A DNA stretch of 64,000 nucleotides from Plantago ovata (GCA_028274465.1 CM051458.1:83720085-83784084); one strand, 5' to 3'; numbered from the stretch's first letter, positions 1 to 11,909 are shown. Numbers and translations: made by a program. Notes: generated by a model not told the origin, from the letters alone.

Positions 1-2738
1 ATGATCACTTTACTTTATACTACGTCAATGATGTCCCGCCAAACATTACTACTACAAATATAATTAATCCACTTTATTTACGTTATTTTTCACATTCTAT
101 CATAATTTTTGTGTCCAAAATCAAGTGCGGTACGGTTAACGGTCCTCGGGGAGAAATTATGTTATAATTATATGGCTAATTGTTTTTAGTAGGATAAAAG
201 TGGAGTTGGATGCACTAGCTAGCTAATTTACAGAAGTACGTATGTAAGGTAAATTGGAGGAGTTAAGGAGGATGAAGAAGAATATTTGTCGAATGTGCTT
301 TAAATTTGGTCATTGTATGATTAAGAATACGTGTCAGAGAAATAGAAGATGAGTCAAAGTTTAGTGAAGTAGTAATAATTAGTATTATATATAGAGAGAA
401 TCGACCAAGATTCTAAACAAATCACACTCAAAAGAGTGGCTGAAACGTTGCACACCAGTACCAACCATGCAGCTTTTGCGCTAGCTACTTATAATTTTTT
501 TCTATCTGATCGGTGATGATGATGAATTGATGATACATATTGCATGATAATTGATAATCATCACTTTTGTTGAAAATCACTTCCATTTGCTGCTATGTTA
601 CTCTGAAAATGACTGCAATACTACTACAACGTACTAGAATATTTATTTAGTTAATTTGACAGCGCTCCTAATTTGTAGTATCTATCATAATCTTTAACTC
701 ATGCATGCATTAGCTTTCACTTGCTTCTGTATCCATGTTCCAATGTCGTCTAGCATTGGCTGGCGAAGGCCTTTAATGTAAGGTACCCTAAACGAGTCTC
801 ATAATCCGCATGATTAATTAAGTTGCGTCATCATTCTCTTACTAGTCCTTATAAATTAAAATGGAAATAATTATCAAGCTTATATATCTGTTGTTTGTCA
901 GATACTCTCACAAGCAATGTTGGATGCAAACGAACAACGTAAGAAGAATTATGAATAATAGAACTGACATGGATTTGCCTTTGGGGAAGTCATTTTTATT
1001 TCAACATTCAACCTAATTTTAGGGCAAACCTGACACATGCATATTTATAGTTTCACCTGACAACGGTTTAAAGTGAACTACAACGTTAATCATGTACATA
1101 ATCCTCTACTTGCTAGATTGTACGACATATTTCCCTTTCGTTTGGCAGACTGAACCGGCAACTTTAGCCACCTGATCTAGGACCGCCCAAGCGTGTTAAA
1201 GTCTAACTAACACACTGCCTTGTTCGATTCTTATCCAATCCAAGGTTACTGTATGGTGAAAAACCTCATCAGATCATGACATTGCTAGCTTAATTGTTCA
1301 TGAGCGCCTCTTCAAGTCTACATAACCAGAGCGCTAGTTAAAAACGTGAAAAATTAATTAATGTCGACCTGATAACGGAGAGAGTAAAATTTGAAGTACA
1401 GCAAAATTTAACTAGAACTTCACGGTTTGTTTGAGAGAGAGTCCGCATATTATGGACCGAGTTCACTTAGAAAAAGTGAAGTCGGTGTTGATTTACAAAA
1501 GTGTTTGGACTTTAACAGACTCAGTAAGCATGTATATATTGACAAAATGCAACAGTAATTAACACTTCTAAAGCAATGAGTATATACTATGTTTGTTTCA
1601 GACTTCAGTCAAACCACACTTAACAATTAAAAGTTGATTACAAGTATATATAATTCAATGAACCAAGACTATATATTGCATCTATAATTACTATATATTG
1701 GATGCATCATGCATGTAACCAGAAACTAAAATGTTGTTTGGACTGTACTTTTATACAATTAATACATTAATGGAATTATAATTAGTTTTAAGTGTGAGTA
1801 AAAGTTGTCGGTTTAAATGGTGGATTTAGGATTTGTAGTCCCATCAAATCACAAAAATCACAAAAAGTTTGATTTGTTAGGGCCATACATGCACAAAGCA
1901 GCAGAGACAATGTTTAAAGTCGGATCATGGACTTAGAATAAATACAACAAGAAGACCACAAGACTAATTGCTCTTTTTCTTGGTGCCAGGGTTTGGTAGG
2001 CTCCTAACTTTTAAACAACATACTATGTCTTTGGATATATATATACGTGATCACGTTTTCATTTAAAAAACAAATGGGAGGAAAAAATATATAGAGAAAG
2101 TATGTTCATCACTTGGTAATTATTTGAGGAGCAAGTGCATGTATTTTCATTTAATATTTCTATTCCACAACCACATGCATGTCAATCATCTTCAACTTCA
2201 AAAACCCACAAATTAAAAGCAACCACATGTCAATCATCTTAAACTTCAAAGTTCAAACTCATACCTGAAAAGCATGTTAGCAAAGAGTTTCAACTCAATC
2301 TAAAGTTGAAACCTTGTATAATTTAATCGTTTTATATTAGATAAAAATCATAAATTAGTGATAGTTTGATGGGATCTCTTGCAAACTGGGCATGTCTAAT
2401 CCCTTTGACAGAATACCTTTAACGGTTGTTGATGCGTAGGAACATAAATTCATAGAAAAAAGACAAATCCCGCAAAATCAAAGGTCTTGCAAGAGAGATA
2501 GAGATTCGACAAAAAACATAAATCAATTCATCATTTGGTGAGTGTGACAGCAAGGGTTGGTTGGTTTATATAAAAGATTAGCTAGGAACTTTCTAAGGTA
2601 TCTCACGGGTCATAGGCCAGCTCAACAAATAGAACAATCAAGAACATCCTAAACTTTAACGGATAAGAACAACTGATTCAACGATGATTCAACAGATAAA
2701 TATAAAGACAAACGGATAAGATTTTTAGATAGTGTGAA
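1..2738. other. AT-rich intergenic DNA, no gene seen
   Basis: I find no open reading frame with recognisable protein character, no RNA gene and no clear transposon ends on either strand. The composition is typical of plant intergenic DNA, with scattered short microsatellite-like TA and CA tracts. Old, unrecognisable transposon remains are likely but cannot be shown by eye. Confidence 0.6.
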
Positions 2739-2868
2739 TTGGGCTTCAATACACGAATTGAGCGGAAGCCCACTAAGAAAGCGGGTTGGAGCGGGATGAA
2801 ATCTTGGGCTTCAAACCACGAATTGAGCGGAAGCCCACTAAGAAAGCGGGTTGGAGCGGGATGAAATC
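2739..2868. repeat. 65-bp tandem duplication, two units
   Basis: Two adjacent 65-bp units (2739-2803 and 2804-2868) both begin with TTGGGCTTCAA and end with GGGATGAAATC. They differ at only about two positions, near the start of the unit. The unit is more GC-rich than its surroundings. Near-identity of the copies suggests a recent duplication. No coding role is apparent. Confidence 0.9.
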
Positions 2869-3228
2869 CAATCATAGTTTTAAAATTTCGAATCAAATTA
2901 GTGTGATTTAAAATAATATTACGTTTTAATGAAAACTTTATTATAAATTAATGATTTTTCTATATTTGGTAAACTTTTCCTAAAATATATTCCTTAATTA
3001 TCTCTTAATTATCATATATGTTTATTTAATCAATCACATGAAACCAAACATCTCGTGGTTTTGGGTTGCTTATCCAAGAATCATCACTAACCCATATCAA
3101 AGTCTCAAACATCAGATGAAACATGGTTTTGGATTGCTTAATCCACATTACATTTACACAAGCATTATCAATAACCAAATTCACACTTCCAAAGTGACAC
3201 AAGATAATGCTTGGTTTAGGTTTCTCAA

Positions 3229-3478
3229 AGCATTAGCAATGGTTGGCTCCAAACTTGGGGCTTAAACTCCAAAAAAGCTCATTCCATTTCTTACTACAAT
3301 GGTTTAGGCTTATTATGGACTATTTTGTGGGTTCCACATGACACATACATTCCACATGCACCACCCAATTGATGGAAGAGAAAGAAAATGAAAATAAAAA
3401 AATATTATTTAGGGCTTCTTTGGGCTCTAATAATGGAGCCCCAAATAAGCCTAAAATAAGTCATCTATTGCTAGTGCT
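3229..3478. mobile_element. MITE, about 250 bp, with terminal inverted repeats and TSD
   Basis: The left end starts AGCATTAGCAATGG and the right end finishes with the near-complement, ATTGCTAGTGCT. A second inverted block lies further in (TTGGGGCTT at left, GAGCCCCAA at right). The pentamer CTCAA flanks both ends (3224-3228 and 3479-3483), consistent with a target-site duplication. There is no transposase, so the element is non-autonomous. The superfamily is uncertain. Confidence 0.7.
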
Positions 3479-3768
3479 CTCAATCCCAAGTATCACCAGT
3501 CAAACTCAAATATTACACCCCCTTTTCACACGCATCAACTGCTACCCATCAAGCATCATAATCAGACACCAATGGAAGATGCTCATCGAAACATTCAACA
3601 ATTATTAATGTTTTCGACAGAGGTGATTTCAATTTTTATATTCGGTGACGATTCTTGTAATTAGCAAGAATTTATTTGTGTATTATTCGTGTAATCAATA
3701 GAATTAAGATTTTCAAAGTTGGGAGAGAATCCATTACTACTTGTTTGGAGAAGATGAGTGTAAACTAA
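3479..3768. other. Intergenic DNA, nothing recognised
   Basis: AT-rich sequence between the 250-bp MITE and the interrupted Stowaway element. No coding or structural signal is seen. Confidence 0.5.
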
Positions 3769-3819
3769 TACTTCCTCTGGTAACTTGTAAGAGACCCATT
3801 TCATTTCATTGACTTTTTC

Positions 3820-4031
3820 TGTAATACCCCGCATTCCACATCGTTTAAGAGTGAGTGGAATAAAGGGTATATATGTTAGACCACCACTCTCGCATTGTAT
3901 GAGGCATTTTGGGTGATTTCAAAAGCAGATCCGTGCGGTATCAGGTCCAAAGCGTACAATATCATACTGTGGGGACGTGTGTGGGTCCGTCCAGGAGTAA
4001 CCACGCCGGTCGGATTGTTCGGGTCGTTACA
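3820..4031 (+). mobile_element. Short LTR-type element (TRIM-like, solo) inside the Stowaway MITE
   Basis: A 212-bp unit starts TGTAATACCCCGC and ends GGTCGTTACA, giving the TG...CA ends of an LTR. The sequence before its end (GCGTACAATATCATACT) is of a kind seen in many plant LTR-type repeats. A related remnant lies at 45870-46021. The run TTTTTC occurs on both sides of the combined insertion (3814-3819 and near 4334), which may be the target duplication. It is a fossil without coding capacity. Confidence 0.6.
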
Positions 4032-4035
4032 CACT

Positions 4036-4333
4036 TGTAACGACCCGGCCACTAATGGGCCGAGACCCAGCCCAACGGGCCGGCAAGGTTACTCATGGGC
4101 GCTCTCCGAGGTGATATGCTGGCCCCACAGACCAATACGGGTTCTAATCCGCGCACTTTGTCCTCACTCGTGTGCGCACCGGAAACTTTTCAGTGGGTCA
4201 CCCATCCTAGAATTACTCCAGAGCAAGCACGCTTAACTCTGAAGTTCTTCTAGGTGGATTCCCAAAAAGAAAGGTGCACCTTGTTGGCATGAGTAGCGTT
4301 CTCAATCCCTTTAAGCTTTTTGAGGGCGTTACA
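4036..4333 (-). mobile_element. Cassandra-like TRIM LTR carrying 5S rRNA-derived sequence
   Basis: Read on the minus strand, this 298-bp unit starts TGTAACGCCC and ends GTCGTTACA. About one third of the way in, it contains GAGTTAAGCGTGCTTG followed by CTAGGATGGGTGACCCACTG, which are the internal promoter region and 3' half of plant 5S rRNA. Cassandra TRIMs are known to carry 5S sequence with a Pol III promoter in their LTRs. Only one LTR is present here, with no gag or pol. It is an LTR-derived fossil, not a functional 5S gene: the 5' portion of 5S rRNA is not recognisable. Confidence 0.8.
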
Positions 4334-4599
4334 TTTTTTCGATGTACGATTGGACCTCAAATTAATCATAATTGATCATAAAAAAAAATTCTAAAAGTTC
4401 TATTATGAAAGTACACTTCTTATATTTTCATAATATAATTTTTTTAATTATTTTTTCACAATAAATTATAATTAATTTGAGGTCAAACTGAACATCGAAA
4501 AAGTCAACAAAATGAAGTAGGGTTTTTGGAACATTTGAATTTGATACCAAATTTATCATTTTATTGATGTTTGGAATTATAATTCGACCATTTTTTATT

Positions 4600-4830
4600 C
4601 AAGTGACCATTCCATGTTAATAAATTATATTTAAGAGAGTATTTAATTTAGAGTGTTTGTGGTAAAGTATAATTAATTAATTTGTTATACTTGCAATTTT
4701 TTATGACAATTTGTATGAACTTAATAAGTCTGGGACTCATTTGTAATATTTGTATAATAAGATTTTTTTTGCAAATTGTAAATGAATTAACGATTAGTAA
4801 AATTGCTACGACGTTTAACACCCCAAGTTG
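4600..4830 (+). repeat. Unnamed dispersed repeat, copy 1
   Basis: The stretch from GACCATTCCATGTTAA to AAAATTGCTACGACGTTTAA recurs in diverged form at about 20760-20997 and 22390-22622. All copies share a run of GCAAATT near the end and finish just before ACCCC. This suggests the 3' part of one transposon family. No coding sequence is present and the class is unknown. Confidence 0.55.
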
Positions 4831-4924
4831 AATTAAGCTTTATTGGTTTCCAAAATCTCATCCGTCATTACACAACAATACTGCATTCATTTTATTTTGT
4901 TTAAATTTACGCTCAAATCTAACT

Positions 4925-5078
4925 TTACTCTACTCTACTTTACTCTTAGTCCTACACTCCTATTTCTACACTATTCTTTTACCACCTTATAACTCAAAAT
5001 AAATCTAAACCACCTTATGCCTCCATTGAGGTTTGAACCTCCGACCTCTCTTATGTCACTCCAACACCCTTACAACAA
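4925..5078 (-). mobile_element. tRNA-derived SINE, family 2
   Basis: On the minus strand there is a B-box-like GGAGGTTCAAACCTC, followed by a body with the repeated phrase TTATAAGGTGGT. Related copies are at about 7905-8075 and 42170-42308. The copy at 42 kb also shows a clear A box. Ends are approximate and no duplication was found. Confidence 0.6.
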
Positions 5079-5089
5079 TAAGTCAATAA

Positions 5090-5683
5090 TGTATTCAATC
5101 ATCACAAGCAAAAGGGAAAATGCTAAAACTGATCAAGCTTCATTAATTAAACAGGGTTCAACCTTCAGAGGGGTCGGACCCAGCACACCCCCTGCGAGGA
5201 ACCAAGATATCTGGAATGGAACCACTAAATTTCCACTAATTTTGTAGCCCAGTAATAGATGGCCCAAGAAGAATTTGATGACCCAATAGTCCAATACTTC
5301 AGCAGAAGAACATTTGAAAATTGAAAACATTTTAAAGTTCCTTGTCCCAATTGTCTAAGAAATTCCCGCTTTTCTGCATCAAACTTTTAGCAAAATAAGC
5401 TAGAACTGATTTTTTACAAATTCCCTTAAATGTTTCACAAACTTGAGATAGAGCATTGTTTGCGTAAACCATTACACAGTAAAAAAACAAAACGTTTACA
5501 TAAAATTTCGATACACAAACACTAAAAACAAATTACATGACTTGGTATAATATATTGTTGTAAAGGTCTTTACCATAACAAAGGCTGAATTCTTTGCTCT
5601 ATAATTGGGATTACAATTGTGCATGCCTAAATGTGAAAATTTTAGGAACCCAAATTGATTCTAAATGTTTGATTGCGGCTTGC
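5090..5683. other. Intergenic or intronic DNA
   Basis: No recognised feature. The segment ends in TTGCGGCTTGCAG, a plausible splice acceptor for the candidate exon that follows, so part of it may be an intron. Confidence 0.35.
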
Positions 5684-6832
5684 AGCAGGATGGAACAGGC
5701 ACGGTAGCGTCTTTGAAGGTTCGGAGGCCTTGTGCCAAGTTGTAAATTTAGGCCCAGTATAATAAAAAAAATTATCTTTTACAAATTGACCTATATGAGA
5801 TGCAGATGATGAGCCAGTGCAAAGGAGTGAAACCAGCCTGGCAACCTTTGATCCAAGACTCAACTTCTATCAGTTAAGTCATTTTCTTTCTTTTACAACA
5901 TAACCATTCATATTTCATACCTTATTTGTGCTTGTACAAGTCATTTATCATGTAAGCACATCGTTAGTAAACTTTCCATATCTTATCAATTCATTTCTTG
6001 TACGAACATACATGTTCCATTCATATCATATCAGCAACAAACAATAAATGCACGTGCCTTTATAATTTATTGTTATTTATTGTAATTTTTTATTTTTAAG
6101 TAATTATAACTTTATAAATTATTATTACTTACCGTACAATATCGTAAACAAATTATTTAGAAGATCGTAAAAGAAATGTTACACAACACAATAATTTTTA
6201 ATTAAATGTAATTTTTTTTTCTTCTTTTATTCATTTACGTATGAATATGAGTTATACTTGATTGGTATATATTAATATAAACTAAAATTAATAGTATCTA
6301 GTATCCTATGAACAAAAGTTAACATATTGTTTATAATTGGAACTAAAGTTAACATAGCGTTATATGTATAAGAGTAATACACGATAATTAATAGGCATTT
6401 CATGTTAAAAACAACTAAACAAAAATACTACAAATAATTAAAATTAAACTGGCTAATGCTTAATTGTGATTTTGTTTTTCTAAAAACTACTTCACTTTAT
6501 AAACATTATCAATTGTTTAGAGTGATTTTTTTACAATATTTAATACAAAATTACAAATTGTTTTAAAAAAATTACATTTTATTATATTAATGGACTAAAA
6601 AATTAGAAGCCCCGAAAATCGGAGGCCCTGTGCGGGCTACAAGCCCGCACTTGCTAAGGGTGGCACCTGAACAGGCAACAACAAGCAATCCAGGAGGAAG
6701 TTTATGTCATGGATGGTGCAACAAATAGGAAAGGTCGACATGAAGTTTGCAAATAGCGAAAAGGAAACAAGATTGCTAATGTTGAAGCAAAACAAGCAAG
6801 TTCGAGATCATTTGGCACCCCTAATTGTGTAG
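5684..6832 (+). pseudogene. Candidate last exon of an unknown gene, split by a hAT-like insertion
   Basis: If the transposon at 5702-6669 and one copy of its 8-bp target duplication are set aside, an open frame runs about 60 codons. It goes from a possible acceptor (CTTGCAG, about 5683) to a stop at 6832. The reading includes RRKFMSWMVQQIGKVDMKF and KETRLLMLKQNKQVRDHL, a charged helical-looking C-terminus. I do not recognise the family. A 3'-UTR-like AT-rich tail follows. A 60-codon frame could arise by chance and no upstream exon was found. If the gene is real, the insertion would destroy or replace its C-terminus. Confidence 0.3.
5702..6669. mobile_element. Non-autonomous hAT-like element with 8-bp TSD
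   Basis: AACAGGCA occurs exactly at 5694-5701 and 6670-6677. An 8-bp duplication is the hAT signature. The right end reads GGGTGGCACCTG, whose complement (CAGGTGCCACCC) resembles hAT-type CAGGGGC termini. The left end is decayed. GGAGGCC-TGTGC blocks lie near both ends. The interior is very AT-rich with no transposase frame. Confidence 0.6.
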
Positions 6833-7904
6833 GATACTCCCATTCTATTAGACTCCCTTGCAATTAGCTCCGAGAACTCTCTTTATGTAACTTAACGCTT
6901 TTATTGTTTTCAGTGGCATGAATTTTATTTTATTTTGTTTTAAGTCTTATCAGAAAATTAAAATTCAATGGCTCCGTTCCATACACTTCTGTGCACGTTG
7001 TGTTTGATAGTGTGTTTGTATTGTAACTTTCATGCAGGGGCATGGCTCATTTTATTCAACATTTAGCTACATTGCAATTTAAGATGAAATCTGACTTTTG
7101 CATCAGAATCTGGTTGCTATACAAATTAATTAAGGACCACATTTTGTTTGTAGCCAGTCCTTGGGTTGCTATATTATCACAACAACAACAACAACAAAAA
7201 AAAAGGCAGGCTGCCCTGTTGCATTTACCCATAATTACATGGCCTATCATGGCAATATACAAACAATACATTTATTGGCCTTTTACCTGCAGAAGGAATG
7301 TCCTAAAACAACTGTATGTTAAAGCATCTGAATATGTTACTATTATTTTCTGTAAAAATATATACTATATGGTTTATTTTCTGTCAAAATATATACTATA
7401 TGGTTGAGAATTGAAGTGGTGTCTTTGTTTTCCGAGTTTATTTAACACAAATAAATCTGTTATGTGAATGTTAATCAATTGAGAGTTAGATGGTGAAATG
7501 CGTTTCCATCTAAGTCTAGTCCTTTGAATATGTTTGAAATGCATCTCCTCCATCTAAGCCAATTCACGGATTTCACAAGTTATTGGTGATTCTAAACATT
7601 TATAGTGCTATAGTACAGCTTATTTATTTGTAAGAAATGATGATAAGAACAAACAAAATACATGGAGCATCTATATATGTATTTTGAAGGGCGTACCGCA
7701 CGATTTTGAATAAATTCACTCGAAATAAATATCGTAAGGACAAAAGTGATTGGTGACTGCACTTAATACTATGATCATATCAACATCATATCATCATCAA
7801 ATATACAAGTAGACATGTTCTAGTGGAGTACTACATTTTCTAGAGAATTGAAGAAAGAACGTGTAAATTCCAAAAAAGAAAGAAAAAAAAATCTAACTGA
7901 TTCT
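6833..7904. other. Intergenic DNA; possible 3' UTR at the left
   Basis: The first 150 bp after the candidate exon is T-rich and could be a 3' UTR. The frames on both strands around 7042-7407 include a CAA-repeat and poly-A artefact and have no protein character. Nothing else is recognised. Confidence 0.45.
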
Positions 7905-8075
7905 TCACTATTTTATTATCTTATAACTCCAATTTATACCACCTTATCTTACTCCTACATTATTTCTTTACCATCTTATAATTCCAATTTATACGACCTT
8001 ATGTCTCCGTCGAAGTTCGAAACTCCGACCTCTCATGTGCTACTCCGACACCCTTTCCACCAGGTCACCCTTATA
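7905..8075 (-). mobile_element. tRNA-derived SINE, family 2, diverged copy
   Basis: This matches the copies near 5.0 kb and 42.2 kb. A minus-strand B-box-like segment (GGAGTTTCGAACTTC) is followed by a body with a repeated TTATAAGATGGT or TATAAGGTGGT phrase. The body is internally duplicated. Ends are approximate. Confidence 0.55.
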
Positions 8076-8336
8076 TATAACTCATATATAAGTTTCAAAT
8101 TGATTCATCAACTGTACTGATTTAAACTGAAATAGAACACGCCACGGTTGGGACACGGCTACGCATTTTTATATTTTTTATTTGTATTAAACATATATAC
8201 ATTTTGGAATAACAAAATTTTCTAATACCTAAACCAGTATAAAATAACTTTAACAACAATAATATACTCTCTGCACAAATAAATTAAAGTACGTCAAGTA
8301 TATCTATAACAAAATTTACATTTATTATTATTATTA

Positions 8337-8957
8337 GGAAAAAATTGATCAAACCCCCCAACCTATACTACAAGTGAGACATTACCCCCTAACCTATTAA
8401 ATTTGAGACTTAACCCCATCACCTATATAAAGTGTTGCAACATACCCCCTATATAATATTTTACTATCAATTTAATATTTTCCATTCAATTTAATATTTT
8501 TTCTTTAATTAAATATTTCCATTTGATTCCAAATTAATCATAATACCTACCGAAAAACTAATTTTGAAAATTATAATATTAAACTACACGATTTTCACTT
8601 TTATAATATAATATAATATAAGTTCAAATATTATGTTTCCGGTATAATTAATGAAAATATTATTTTTTTCACTTTTATAATATAAATTGTATTGAAAAAA
8701 TAATATTTGAACTTATATTATATAAGTAAAATCTTATATTTTTATAATATAATTTTTAAAATTATTTTTCGGTATGAATTAGGATTAATTGGAGTCAGAC
8801 TGACATATTAAATTGTAGGGAAAATATTAAATCGAATGAAAAATATTAAATTAAAGGGAAAATATTATATAGGGGGTATGTCGTAACACTTTAAATAGAT
8901 GAGGGGGTTAAGTCTCAAATTTAATAGGTTAGGGGGTAATGAAACGGTCACTAAAAT
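8337..8957. mobile_element. Long-TIR MITE, copy 1
   Basis: The left arm begins GGAAAAAATTGATCAAACCC and contains CCCCCTAACCTATTAAATTT. The right arm holds the complement (AAATTTAATAGGTTAGGGGG). Inverted arms extend over more than 120 bp, including CATACCCCCTATATAATATT and its complement. The outermost part of the right arm is diverged. The same ends appear at 21106-21865. There is no coding sequence. Confidence 0.75.
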
Positions 8958-9054
8958 CAAAGAAATTAAAATTTTCAACATAGATCAAATGTCCTAATTT
9001 TACTATGAAATGGGATTGAATACTACATTAAATGTAGAAAAGTAAAAATAATAG

Positions 9055-9357
9055 TTTTTTTTTTTTTTAAACAGCAAAAAGTTCATTAAGCTCAACAAAG
9101 TTGTACAAGGTAAGAGGGGCATGCCACAATCATGATACAAGATGTATAACTAAGTTCCACGTACAAACGTGGGTCCAAAAAGCCAGAGAAGCTTATGGAA
9201 AAACCAAACGACACGAAACCCAAAGGACTCTAGCTATCCTATGATCCCGGAGAATCTAAAACCGAAACTCAGACTGTAAACAATTGCCCCACGAACTCCA
9301 GACAAAGTATGTGATTCGAGTAACTGAAACGAGCCTTTACTCCCATACCTTAATTTT
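9055..9357 (-). mobile_element. 5'-truncated LINE-type retroposon, antisense
   Basis: A T-run at the left (minus-strand poly-A tail) is followed by AAACAGCAAAAAGTTCATTAA. AAAATAATAG flanks the copy exactly at 9045-9054 and 9358-9367, a 10-bp target duplication. The tail (minus strand TTTTGCTGTTT then poly-A) resembles those of the retroposons at 34405-36182 and 46108-47072. No coding frame remains. Confidence 0.7.
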
Positions 9358-9584
9358 AAAATAATAGTTGAACAGTGAAAATATTTTTAATACGTACAGT
9401 AGTAGATTAGTAGATTATTTTACATTGTTTGTCAACGGTGCGTCGAACACGCAAGTTGGACACGCCTTCACAGTTTGTCGGCAGACCAAAATTATTTTTC
9501 TTATTTTTATTTTTTATTACATGTCAAAATACGGATCCGTACGCCTTTACTTTACGTCGGACACACATCTAACATGGCACAATT

Positions 9585-9785
9585 TTTTTTTTTTTATAAA
9601 CAACACTTCATTAACACCTTGAAAATGTTACAGAAGCATTGGTGACCCGACGAACGAAACACGTCGACACAAGCCCAACATCCATATTTACAGACTCGAT
9701 TAGCCACGAAGTACAAACTCCATTCTAACACGACACAGTTATCCTAGAATGCTTCTGATGTTTGATTTTCTTCACCCCTCGAATA
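9585..9785 (-). mobile_element. 5'-truncated LINE tail, antisense
   Basis: The minus-strand 3' end reads CTGTAACATTTTCAAGGTG, then TTAATGAAGTGTT, then an A-run. This closely matches the 3' tail that follows the LINE RNase H frame at about 25500-25555. It is therefore a 3' fragment of the same LINE family. The 5' limit is approximate and no target duplication was found. Confidence 0.6.
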
Positions 9786-10275
9786 TTTCAGCTTCATTCT
9801 ATTTATTTAAATAAAATAACAAAAAGTATATAAGACTCCATTTGATTACCAAATTAAGGTAGACAGATAGTCCACAAAACTCAGTAAACAACTACATCTC
9901 TCTCTAACAACAACAAACCTAGCAACTAATCAATTCTTTAATTTGTCCAGTATATCCTGTACAGTACTACATCACGAAGACTAAGCATCTATTTTCCTCA
10001 TATGTTTTGGAATATTTATTAATTACACCGAACTCAAACAGAACATGTTTATTGATTGCTACTACACCAAACAAGAAATTACAAGAATTACGCAAATAAA
10101 CCATAATACTGTAATAGATTATTTACTCTTTATTTATAAACCTTTTATACTTCCCTAGTTTATGTCTCTTGATTGATTTATGTCATTGAACCTAATTAAA
10201 TAAACTCGTCTAGCTAATAAATGCAACCTGATGAATACTGGCCACATCATAAACCCTTTGGTGGTATGGAGTGGA
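9786..10275. other. Intergenic DNA, nothing recognised
   Basis: AT-rich sequence without coding, RNA or repeat-end signals. Confidence 0.5.
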
Positions 10276-10434
10276 TTTTTTTTTTTAATAATCGAACCAT
10301 TACAATTTCATAAGTAGCATTACAAAGCTAGTAATAAATTATAAATAATCTCGCACTTGACGAGAATTGAACCTATGACCTCTAGTGTCATGACACCTCA
10401 GTCTAACCAATTGAGCTAGACCTCATTGGTGTGA
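10276..10434 (-). mobile_element. tRNA-derived SINE, family 1, with TSD
   Basis: On the minus strand: an A box (TAGCTCAATTGG), a B box (GGTTCAATTCTC), an unrelated body and a terminal A-run. TATGGAGTGGA at 10265-10275 and TATGGAGGGGA at 10435-10445 form an 11-bp duplication with one mismatch. A second copy lies at 41711-41866. The tRNA-like head lacks a cloverleaf-length structure, so it is not a tRNA gene. Confidence 0.85.
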
Positions 10435-10445
10435 TATGGAGGGGA

Positions 10446-11113
10446 GATGGAACAAAAGTCCATTGGAAACTTAAAACGTACTAGTTACTAGAAAGAAATG
10501 GATCTTTCAATATGGAGGCTATTTGTTACAACACGTACTATGTGATGCTACATAATAACATAACCCATGTTAGCTTGTACTATTATCTATATCAAGTGAC
10601 AAAAACTTTTGGGACCATTGCAATTACACTTTACCAGATTATGTACGTGTGAGAACTGCCTGTCTATTAACATGGGTTATGTCTTATCTACCCATTGACA
10701 AATTATAATCTCATATTCTTCCTATTAAAGAAGGAAAAATTGCAAATTAGTGATAGTTTTAAAATTTTCTATCAAATTGATGTGACCTAAAATCTTTCCT
10801 ACAAATTGGTGAAAACTTTATTTCAATTTGGTGATTTTGCTAATTTTAGTGTTAATTTAATTAACTGAATTTCCTATATTTCTCCAACTTAACACGTTTA
10901 TCTTAATCAGTTAACCTCATACTAAAATGCCAAGCATCAATTTTAACCGTCTCCTTTTTTTCATCGACTTTCATCTAACATTATTTGAGTAGATGCTTGC
11001 TTAGAGATGATGCATGTTACAGGTAACATGCTTGTTCATTAGAAAATGATGCATCCGTCAATTATTTACATTCAAATGATTGTTACATGAAGAGCACAAA
11101 ATTTAGAATAGCC

Positions 11114-11157
<44 letters not shown>

Positions 11158-11909
11158 GCTTGCTCATTCATAGATGCATTAAAAATAATCTTATTCAGAT
11201 ACATGCCAAATGTATGACTGGAGAATTAGTCGACAATGAATTGCACAATATGTCATTTTGAACCTCATAAATATTGCTAACTTTCATACTACAACAAGGT
11301 GAACTTAAATATTCTTTGTTCAAGTTACTATTCCACAAAAACGAGATGCTTGAAATATAGTTATTTAGGGGCTAATTGTATTTAAAGGCTTTATAATAGG
11401 GCAAAAAATTTGATCAGATGCTTGACATTGAATAGAATTGAGGATACTTGAAGGAGGCCTCCTGAAACGACTAAATATATAGGGGAGGCATTAGAAAAAA
11501 AATCATACGCTATATAATAAGAACAAAGGAAAGGAAATTAATAGGCTAATAATAGAAAATTTTAAATATTAAGATACATGTAAAAAATCATCAGGTAACT
11601 AATTAACTAAAAACTTGGAATCTGATCTTACAAATTAATTGAATTTTCTCTAATTAGATAAGGTTAGATTAGTCCAAACATATATAGAAACTAATTTGTA
11701 GGAAGTTTTTAATATATCACTAGTTTATTAGAAACTATTAGGATTGACACTAATTTGTAATAACCCATTAAAGAAAATATTATACTATAAATTTTATATA
11801 ACTTTGCAAATAGTTAATTATTACTCAGATTAAATCACATAATAATGTAGTCAGTCTGACATCTCTATAGAAAATACAACTATAAATTCGTCTATAAGAA
11901 TCATTCTAC
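10446..11909. other. Intergenic DNA with a 39-nt A-run
   Basis: No gene is seen. A pure A-run occupies 11116-11154, the end of an unrecognised retroposon or simple slippage. A small hairpin, GCATGTTAC-AG-GTAACATGC, lies at about 11013-11032. Confidence 0.5.

Larger units (their letters stand above)
3771..4524. mobile_element. Stowaway-type MITE interrupted by two LTR-type insertions
   Basis: The left part (3771-3819) and right part (4334-about 4524) match the whole Stowaway-like element at 29477-29726. Both show a TIR leading into TTGACTTTTT and its complement, with an inner block TTCTAAAAGTTCTATTATGA. A TA dinucleotide precedes the left end (3769-3770). The middle is replaced by two short LTR-type pieces. 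The MITE is therefore older than both insertions. Confidence 0.75.

Noticed and set aside
4036-4333. 5S rRNA gene
   Set aside because: Only the middle and 3' part of 5S rRNA is recognisable and it sits inside a TG...CA unit with LTR-type ends, as does the copy at 11910-12154. It is TRIM-derived, not a functional rRNA gene.
7042-7407. 121-codon protein, and its antisense with a Cys run
   Set aside because: Driven by CAACAA/AAAA simple sequence and a duplicated ATATACTATATGG phrase. No family likeness.
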